A stretch of 64,000 nt of DNA, taken from Myxococcales bacterium. GTDB taxonomy: Bacteria; Myxococcota_A; Polyangia; Polyangiales; GCA-016699535. The position numbers and the translations under genes were made by a program. The DNA is taken from NCBI GenBank assembly GCA_016699535.1, contig CP064980.1:2860001-2924000 (forward strand). The letters run 5' to 3'. Below, in pieces: positions 58,488-64,000 of this stretch (the stretch's first letter is position 1; each line of letters opens with the position of its first letter). A model generated the notes under the pieces. The model ran no database searches. It was not told the origin of the DNA and worked only from the letters and a program-made list of their open reading frames with translations.

Positions 58488-58925
58488 ATGAGAGTTTGCG
58501 TGTTTCTACTGCTGATTGCAAGCTGCGGCCCAAGTCCACGACTCGTTCACCAAAACGATCTGGCTTTTGAACGTTGTTATTCTCGAGAAAACAGCCTAGC
58601 GTATCAAAAAAGCAAAAAAGAACACTGCTGGAAACACTGGCTTCGGCGCCACACCCTGGGCCAGAACTCAAACAAAATCGCTTATGCGGAAGACTGTCTT
58701 CAAGATGGCCCTAGCTGCAGAGCACACAGTTTATACAACAGCCCTCAGCTAACGGTTGAAGAAAGCAAGCTTCGCCGCAATTCACGAACCTTGCCAGTCA
58801 CTTATTGTGCAATGCGCTGCAGCAAAAAGCGCGACACCTGCAGGGCGCGCTGCTCCGAGATGACCAAAGCCTGTCAAAACGCTTGCCAAAATGAGTTTCG
58901 TGTCTGTCAAATAGGCTGTCATTAG
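58488..58925 (+). CDS. Cysteine-rich lipoprotein
   Basis: From ATG 58488 (or 58476, four codons earlier) the product opens with MRVCVFLLLIASC, a lipobox. The mature part of about 130 residues is rich in Cys and basic residues, with a distinctive tail CAMRCSKKRDTCRARCSEMT, then KACQNACQNEFRVCQIGC, in which cysteines recur every three or four residues. Such spacing suggests a disulphide-rich or metal-binding helix pair. No family recognised. The longer open frame upstream is antisense to ogt. Confidence 0.65.
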   Translation: MRVCVFLLLIASCGPSPRLVHQNDLAFERCYSRENSLAYQKSKKEHCWKHWLRRHTLGQNSNKIAYAEDCLQDGPSCRAHSLYNSPQLTVEESKLRRNSRTLPVTYCAMRCSKKRDTCRARCSEMTKACQNACQNEFRVCQIGCH

Positions 58926-59063
58926 AGCACTTTTCTATTCACTATTTCGAGATACCGCGCAGGAGGAAAGGCGCACCCGCTTTATCCTGGCCATTGAGAA
59001 CGAAATACAGGAATCAGTATAAAGTCATTTTTTACAAAACTTTACACCTTTGTCCTTTGCTGA

Positions 59064-59072
59064 GGGGGGGGG
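59064..59072 (+). repeat. Run of nine G before a glycosyltransferase gene
   Basis: A G9 tract lies 23 bases before the ATG at 59095 within the 169-base gap after the Cys-rich lipoprotein. No ORF uses it. It could vary in length and tune expression, but run lengths in this sequence are unreliable. Confidence 0.35.
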
Positions 59073-59094
59073 ATCGATGCCATAAACACTGAGC

Positions 59095-60296
59095 ATGGTG
59101 CTTTACCAAATTTTGGGCGCCCTCAGTCTGTGTGCACTCGCAGTTTACGGCTTCGGGGTCTTTACAACTTGGCGGTTTTTCAAACATCCGCCTCCACCGC
59201 CACTTGAAATCGCTCCGGCGGTCTCCGTCCTAAAGCCAATCAAAGGGCTTGAAGAGGAACTTAAGGAAAACCTTCAGAGCTTCTTCGATCAAGTTTACCC
59301 TGGTCCCTGGGAGATCGTTTTTTCCTCGAATGATCCCGATGACCCTGGAATCATCGTAGCGAAACAAGTCGCCCGGGACTATCCCGAAATACCATGCAGG
59401 TTTATTCAATCCGATACCAGTTTTGGACGCAACCCTAAAGTATGTGACTTAGCTGGCGCATATTTTGCTGCCCACCATGATCTCGTCTTGCAGACCGACG
59501 CAAACGTACGTGTCCCCAAGACCTTCTTATCCAAAGTCGTCAGCGAATTCGAATCCCAAGGAATATCCTTACTTAGTTGTCCCGTGGTGGGTGCAGAAGA
59601 GCAAGCATGGGGAGCTGCCGTTGAAAACACGCATCTTTGTACATTTATCACCCCCAGTGTTTGTTTTACCAAGCTCATGACGGGAATCACCTGCGTCATC
59701 GGCAAGGCCATGCTGTTGCGGCGAAGTGAACTGGAAGAGTTAGGTGGTCTTGCAATGTTTAAGGACAAGCTTTGTGAAGACTATTTGCTTGGCGACTGTT
59801 ACCGAAAAAACGGCCGAGTCGTTGAACTGTCGCGCCAACCCATCACAAACATCAACATTCAACTGCCTTTGAAGCATTTTTTTTCACGCCATTCACGTTG
59901 GCTAAAGATGCAAGCCGTTATTCATCCACCTAGCTTTGTTCTTGCTCTCCTGTGGGGCAATCCAGGAGCACTGGCTTTCGCGGCATGGATCCTGTCCTGC
60001 GCAAGCGTCTCGATGACAGTGCTGCTTTTAGGCGTCATCGCAGCAAAAGCTGCCGGAGACATCCTTCTGTTTTCATTGCTCGCCACAAACCGCCTCGCTT
60101 GGCTTATCTTTGGGTCTTACCCATGACCGATCTGTTTTTCGCTATGATGTGGCCTTATGCAGCCGTCTCGCGCAAAGTAAAATGGCGAGGAGTGGAACTG
60201 CGCATGGGGCGCAACAGTGAGATTGACGCTAACCCGCGCGGAACCCTATCGCGATGGCTCCGCCGGATTTTTCACTCTTCGAGTGTGTTCTTGTAG
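59095..60296 (+). CDS. GT21-type glycosyltransferase, ceramide-glucosyltransferase/HpnI-like (frameshifted)
   Basis: Membrane family-2/21 glycosyltransferase. N-terminal helix (ILGALSLCALAVYGFGVFTT), then PAVSVLKPIKGLEEELKENL, ND-motif FSSNDPDDPGIIVAK, the D1-D2 motif VLQTDANVRVPKTFL (about 125), EDYLLGDCYRKNGRVVELSR and the (Q/R)xxRW-like FFSRHSRWLKMQ (about 262-273), and two or more C-terminal helices. The frame ends at 60126, but one extra C in 60120-60122 continues it as SYPMTDLFFAMMWPYAAVSR, VKWRGVELRMG, the expected family C terminus, to 60296. Makes glycosphingolipid- or hopanoid-like products; which one cannot be told. Confidence 0.85.
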
Positions 60297-60367
60297 GCAA
60301 GAGCTCTAATCGGAAATGCGACGCGGGGTTTTGCTAACATTTAGGGTAGATGCGCTCCGATGAGGAT

Positions 60368-61864
60368 CTATAACTTCATTGTCCCAGTGGCATATTGCAA
60401 TCGGAACCATGCAATACGTAGGTCGATATGGGCATTCAACAAATCCAAATAGGCCTGGCTAAGTTCAGTGTCCGCATCCAAAACGTCCGATAAGACGGCC
60501 ACCCCAACTTCGAACTGGAGCACGCGCGCACGATAGCTTTCTTTTGCGGCCTCCAAACCCTCTTGAGCAACGGCTAAGGAGGTGCGCGCCGTTTCATGAG
60601 CTGTCACAGCTTGGGTTATTTCAAGACTCACCGCGTCGTTCACTGCTCTAAAAGCGCCACCGGCTCTCATGAGATCTGCCTCCGCCTGCGAAGTGGTGGC
60701 CGAGGCGGAAAACGTGTCATTGGGAGACCAGCTCAGCACCGCGTTTACGTCCCAAGTCGCTCTAAACTTTTGTTGCTGGGGAAAAATACGCGTGTTTGGA
60801 TTGGCGTAATCCATATTGGCAGAGAGATCGAGTTTCGGGTACTGAAGGCCTCGCTGTGCCGAAACGATGTGTTTTTGTGTTTTGATTGTCGCCTTGATCG
60901 CTTTAATCTCAGGGCGATTGTGATATGCGAGTTTAAGAAACTTCTCTTTGTCGCCCTCCAAGGGACTGGGATTTGCTTCAAAGCGTTCCGCTATCATGAT
61001 CTGAGAGCAGGGTTGATAGTGTAGCAGTATGCACAGGCCTTCAGCTCCCAGCACTTCAGAGGCCCGGGCGCGGGTTTCAGCAAGCTGGGCCCTTGCCAGC
61101 TGTGCCTGTGCTCGCTTCAGGTCCAATTTGGCCATGCGTCCGCCATTGACGAAGGCTTCAATTTGGTTGCGGCGATCCTCCGCTGATTTGCGGGCTCGCA
61201 TGGCCACAGCATGCGCCCCTCTAGCGCGAGCAAAGTTAAAATAACTTTCCGCCACATTTAGTGCGATTTGGGCACTTTGAGATTTCAGACGGTGTTGCTC
61301 AGCTTCTTCGGCCGAAATGGAAGCTCTGTACGCAGGCAGCGCTGAGAGCAAAATCTCACTTACCGGAAATTTAACCGTGGCACGCAATGCATATTGATCG
61401 AAGAATATAGGGAATGAAAAGTTTGCTGTAGCTTCTTGTGAATCAATGCTGTTTTGCCACAAAGTGCGTGCAGCAGGATCGGTGACTTGAGCAGCCAGAG
61501 CGCGAGCTTGAGTAAATACTTGCGGATCATCGTTGTAAAAGCTCCCGTTCTTAACCGCGCTAAGTCGGGTGTAACGACCGCTAAACTCAAGCCTTGGCAT
61601 AGCCGCAACAAGCGACTGCGAGGCAGCAGCCTCAACTAGAACGATAGCAGCTCGGGACTTCTCGATGTCGGGAGACCAGGCCAAGGCCATTTTCTGGGCC
61701 TCCGTGACCGTGAGCTCCTTGCCGCTTCCTCGCACCGTTTTAAGCAAGTCGAATGGGTCCTTCTTGGTCAATCGATTGGACTCCCCATAACCGAGAGCAG
61801 TCGCAATGAAGCAAAAAAACACCGTAAAAGTAACAATTTTCACATTCTTGGATACCGGCATCAT
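60368..61864 (-). CDS. TolC-family outer-membrane efflux protein
   Basis: Signal peptide (VKIVTFTVFFCFIATALGYG), then two structurally repeated helical halves (GKELTVTEAQKMALAWSPDI, FARARGAHAVAMRARKSAED; and FLKLAYHNRPEIKAIKATIK, TSLAVAQEGLEAAKESYRAR) with strands between (MPRLEFSGRYTRLSAV; YPKLDLSANMDYANPNTRIF). 498 residues, normal for the family. It forms a trimeric channel with an inner-membrane pump; no pump or adaptor gene is adjacent. Starts are close to the divergent gene at 61951. Confidence 0.93.
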   Translation of the reverse strand: MMPVSKNVKIVTFTVFFCFIATALGYGESNRLTKKDPFDLLKTVRGSGKELTVTEAQKMALAWSPDIEKSRAAIVLVEAAASQSLVAAMPRLEFSGRYTRLSAVKNGSFYNDDPQVFTQARALAAQVTDPAARTLWQNSIDSQEATANFSFPIFFDQYALRATVKFPVSEILLSALPAYRASISAEEAEQHRLKSQSAQIALNVAESYFNFARARGAHAVAMRARKSAEDRRNQIEAFVNGGRMAKLDLKRAQAQLARAQLAETRARASEVLGAEGLCILLHYQPCSQIMIAERFEANPSPLEGDKEKFLKLAYHNRPEIKAIKATIKTQKHIVSAQRGLQYPKLDLSANMDYANPNTRIFPQQQKFRATWDVNAVLSWSPNDTFSASATTSQAEADLMRAGGAFRAVNDAVSLEITQAVTAHETARTSLAVAQEGLEAAKESYRARVLQFEVGVAVLSDVLDADTELSQAYLDLLNAHIDLRIAWFRLQYATGTMKL

Positions 61865-61950
61865 TGAGGCGATGTATAGCGGCTTGGCGCGGGAATGGGA
61901 ACCATGATAATTTAGCTTTGTGCACGCGGCGAAAAAGTATAGAAAAGACT

Positions 61951-62469
61951 ATGTCCTCTAAAAAAGGTTACGTCCTAGGCGCTCATTTGCGCTCAGTGAT
62001 TCGTCACCTTCCCACCCAAGCTCTAGAATTGGGCGAATACCAGACCCTTGCTGAATCAATCGATCCAGAAGCGTGGTACGACTGGGATATCTACGTCACA
62101 ATGTCTCGCACCATTGCTGCGCGCATGCCGAGTCGTTCAATCGTTCAAATCGGGACACAACTTGTAACCCATTCCCGGGATCTTTTTGTTTCCCAGGGCT
62201 TTGATAGCATCGACAAGGTCTTTAGCGACGCCTCCGCAGTATTCCGGGCCAATTCGAAAGATGTCGATGAATCGGATGACATGAAGACGGTTTTCTTCGA
62301 ACCAGGGCATGCGATCATTGAAGTGGGCGGCTCTCACGTGCCGGAGCTCATTGAAGGCTTCATTTATGGCTTTATCGAAGCTTTTGAAGGGAAGCTGCTT
62401 TCCTTGCACGGGAAGCTGAAAAAGCGCGCACCGGATCTTTACGAATACGACATACGCTACGAATCGTGA
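61951..62469 (+). CDS. Hypothetical cytoplasmic protein (myxobacterial V4R/DUF2378-like shape)
   Basis: Start at ATG 61951 (MSSKKGYVLGAHLRSVIRHL). The 172-residue protein shows alternating helices and strands: ESIDPEAWYDWDIYVTMSRT, VFRANSKDVDESDDMKTVFF, GHAIIEVGGSHVPELIEGFI, YGFIEAFEGKLLSLHGKLKK. The overall pattern (helical start, then a beta element with a C-terminal acidic/aromatic tail) reminds me of the heme-NO-binding/V4R-type and DUF2378 proteins common in myxobacteria, without a decisive motif. Function unknown. Confidence 0.65.
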   Translation: MSSKKGYVLGAHLRSVIRHLPTQALELGEYQTLAESIDPEAWYDWDIYVTMSRTIAARMPSRSIVQIGTQLVTHSRDLFVSQGFDSIDKVFSDASAVFRANSKDVDESDDMKTVFFEPGHAIIEVGGSHVPELIEGFIYGFIEAFEGKLLSLHGKLKKRAPDLYEYDIRYES

Positions 62470-62525
62470 GTCAAAGTTTGTGGTCAGCTTAGCGGTGTAA
62501 ACGGCATATCCTGACTGCAAAAGAC

Positions 62526-63668
62526 TCAGCCTCTAGACTTGCCGCTGAAATAAGCAGCATCGACCTCCACGCGATCGGGGATGCGATTGGCGTGGGCCTG
62601 CGCCTGTATCTTCACGTTGCTGTATCGCAAAGGGGAATCTTTAGGCAAAGGAAAATCCGTAGGCAAGTACAGCGTTGCGCAACCTGGACCGCCTCCTGCT
62701 TTCGCGAATAACTCCTGTAGCTCGATCTCAAAGACCTTAAGACCCAGAGCTTTCAGATCGTTTTCATAAGCCATACTTACCCCTGTGGGCACAAGTACGC
62801 CGCCATTAACCTGACGGGAATTTCCGGCGTAAGCATCCACAGCATCCTGCTTTGATAGCTTCAGGCAAGGTCGGCCATCTAGAATTCGCCAGATCACTTC
62901 CCCGCCATCAGCGTAAAACCCTTTTTCATACACAGCCACGGTGCTCCGATCCTCCGCACGTAGAGCAAAATACGCAGTATCACCGTGAAAATGAGGATAT
63001 ATCAGCTCGAGGAACACCGTTTTAGCAGGGTCAAGATCAAAAAACTCGGCAACGTACTGAACGCCCTCCAAGCTGGATCGCAAGGTCTTTTCAGCGATGC
63101 CGGCATCGTAATGCCCTCGAACAGTGTGAGTGAAAAAGACGGTATCATCGACGACGACAACATCAGCGAGCCCTTCCCATGGGTGCGGGTTCTGTTCGCA
63201 AAGTAAAGAAAATCCACTTTCCGCGGCGATGGCTTCAAGCAAGCTCTGATAGTAAGGAATTTCGCGTTGCCGGTGCTCCAACATACGGGGATAAAGAACT
63301 CGCAACGTTTTGTCTTGGACTTGCACCCAAGGGCCGTTTGCGGTGAAAACGCGCCCGGTTAGAATCTCATCAACCGAAGCAAGCTCTTCCTTCGTATCCG
63401 AATCGATCACAGTACCATTGCTAAGCACCCGAAGCACTTCACGGTCCCAAAACCGCTGGTCTGCCTCTTCAAACATGAAAATCGAATCCCCGCCGCATTC
63501 AACAATGGCATCACAAATCGTTAACCATTCGCGATAAGCCTGCCTTGGCGAGTAGCTCGTATGCATTACTTCGCTTTTGTAGTTCGCCCCTGCTTTGTTC
63601 ATGGTCACAGGCGCCGGAGGACGCATTAGCAAATCGGATCCGTAAAAACGCTCAAGCATGTTTTTCAA
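62526..63668 (-). CDS. Guanidino-modifying enzyme (dimethylargininase/amidinotransferase fold)
   Basis: Pentein-fold enzyme of the arginine deiminase superfamily, 380 residues. Visible catalytic text: IVECGGDSIFMFEEADQRFW (about 55-74), ADVVVVDDTVFFTHTV (about 168-183), the His in PHFHGDTAYFALRAEDRS (about 225-242) and the nucleophile Cys in KAGGGPGCATLYLPTDFPLP (about 331-350). The Asn/His/Cys arrangement matches hydrolases or amidinotransferases acting on arginine derivatives. The substrate is not clear. It overlaps the DUF4234 gene by 17 bases, so both are probably co-transcribed. Confidence 0.82.
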   Translation of the reverse strand: MKNMLERFYGSDLLMRPPAPVTMNKAGANYKSEVMHTSYSPRQAYREWLTICDAIVECGGDSIFMFEEADQRFWDREVLRVLSNGTVIDSDTKEELASVDEILTGRVFTANGPWVQVQDKTLRVLYPRMLEHRQREIPYYQSLLEAIAAESGFSLLCEQNPHPWEGLADVVVVDDTVFFTHTVRGHYDAGIAEKTLRSSLEGVQYVAEFFDLDPAKTVFLELIYPHFHGDTAYFALRAEDRSTVAVYEKGFYADGGEVIWRILDGRPCLKLSKQDAVDAYAGNSRQVNGGVLVPTGVSMAYENDLKALGLKVFEIELQELFAKAGGGPGCATLYLPTDFPLPKDSPLRYSNVKIQAQAHANRIPDRVEVDAAYFSGKSRG

Positions 63669-64000
63669 TCACCGAAGCTAACTTGTTGAGTTGATCTTGG
63701 TGCAGTGCACTCGACACGAAATTCGCAAAAAACACCGACACATAACCCGCTACGTCCAAAACGACTGTGATAATTGTGGTGTCTTGAGCGTGCTTCATGC
63801 CCCAACGCTCTTGCTGCTCGAGGAGAACTTGAGCGATCTTATAATCGACCCAAATGCCGTAGATTCCGCACGTTAAAATAGAAAACGCCAAATCGAGCAC
63901 AAAAGCCTGTCCAGTCGGAGTTTGTCCTGTCAGAGACTCAAACTCCCGGTAGACACAGTGATACCAGTACAAAAGATAGAGACCACAGGTCACAATGCTA
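63652..64000 (-). CDS. DUF4234 membrane protein, 5' end outside window
   Basis: Two TCG(I/L)Y-type helices: IVTCGLYLLYWYHCVYREFE at the left end of the protein and AFSILTCGIYGIWVDYKIAQ (about 35-54), the DUF4234 hallmark, followed by a third segment (TTIITVVLDVAGYVSVFFA). The reading frame continues past base 64000 toward the start. Function unknown; joined to the guanidino-modifying enzyme. Confidence 0.8.
   Translation of the reverse strand, partial: SIVTCGLYLLYWYHCVYREFESLTGQTPTGQAFVLDLAFSILTCGIYGIWVDYKIAQVLLEQQERWGMKHAQDTTIITVVLDVAGYVSVFFANFVSSALHQDQLNKLASVIEKHA

Noticed and set aside
1..64000. Mobile elements, prophage, CRISPR or defence island
   Set aside because: No transposase, integrase, recombinase, phage structural gene, Cas gene or regularly spaced repeat was found; gene content is mostly housekeeping and envelope.

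Overview
The window looks like chromosomal DNA of a Myxococcota-type (former deltaproteobacterial) Gram-negative bacterium, with roughly balanced base composition. Two things suggest this: a syntenic block resembling the Glt/Agl (adventurous gliding) envelope machinery of Myxococcus, and a high share of lipoproteins, TPR proteins, ExbB/ExbD/TonB-type genes and long-linker regulators. Genes are dense on both strands. I see no insertion sequence, prophage, integrase or CRISPR array.

Layout. 0-6.5 kb: the start of nuoA (leaving the window), a structured-RNA candidate, pepP, an unknown gene, proC, and a yggS-maf-MinD/J/HTH operon. 6.8-16.9 kb: a lamin-tail lipoprotein, recD2, a serine hydrolase, an exbB-exbD-tonB operon with terminators, an AMIN-like secreted protein, acetoacetyl-CoA synthetase, a lipoprotein and tRNA-Val(TAC). 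17.0-30.3 kb: a second copy of the structured RNA, then nine minus-strand genes with stops and starts touching or overlapping over most of their length. These encode a coiled-coil secreted protein, two giant TPR proteins (one AgmU/GltD-like), a TPR lipoprotein (AglT/GltE-like), two small proteins, an FHA-TM-TonB-like GltG homologue, a secreted coiled-coil protein and an outer-membrane barrel. They probably form one envelope-spanning complex that could be powered by the ExbB/ExbD pair at 11.6 kb. 30.5-40.7 kb: a STAS protein, an NtrC-type regulator, an HD hydrolase, HIT, sodB, a peptide-binding lipoprotein, dacB and a primary-type sigma factor. 41-50.8 kb: a fractured ABC exporter, HEAT-repeat and PPC-domain secreted proteins, and a gldA-gldF-gldG-DUF4340 ABC operon. 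50.9-64 kb: polysaccharide deacetylase, trmB, DUF1015, a RomR-like response regulator, valS, ogt, a GT21-type glycosyltransferase, tolC, an unknown protein, a guanidino-modifying enzyme and a DUF4234 membrane protein.

Two points matter most to a reader. First, a structured RNA seems to occur twice (300-417 minus, 17062-17262 plus). The copies share a core around CTGAGGAGGATGGTA...TACCTGACGA enclosed by a 20-bp helix that keeps pairing through compensatory changes; a truncated third copy lies behind sodB. I could not assign it to a known RNA class. Second, about twenty conserved genes, including valS, are split by frameshifts. Most are repaired by adding one base to a homopolymer, so the sequence very probably carries systematic indel errors. 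I therefore annotate the split genes as single genes and treat none of the breaks as proven biology.
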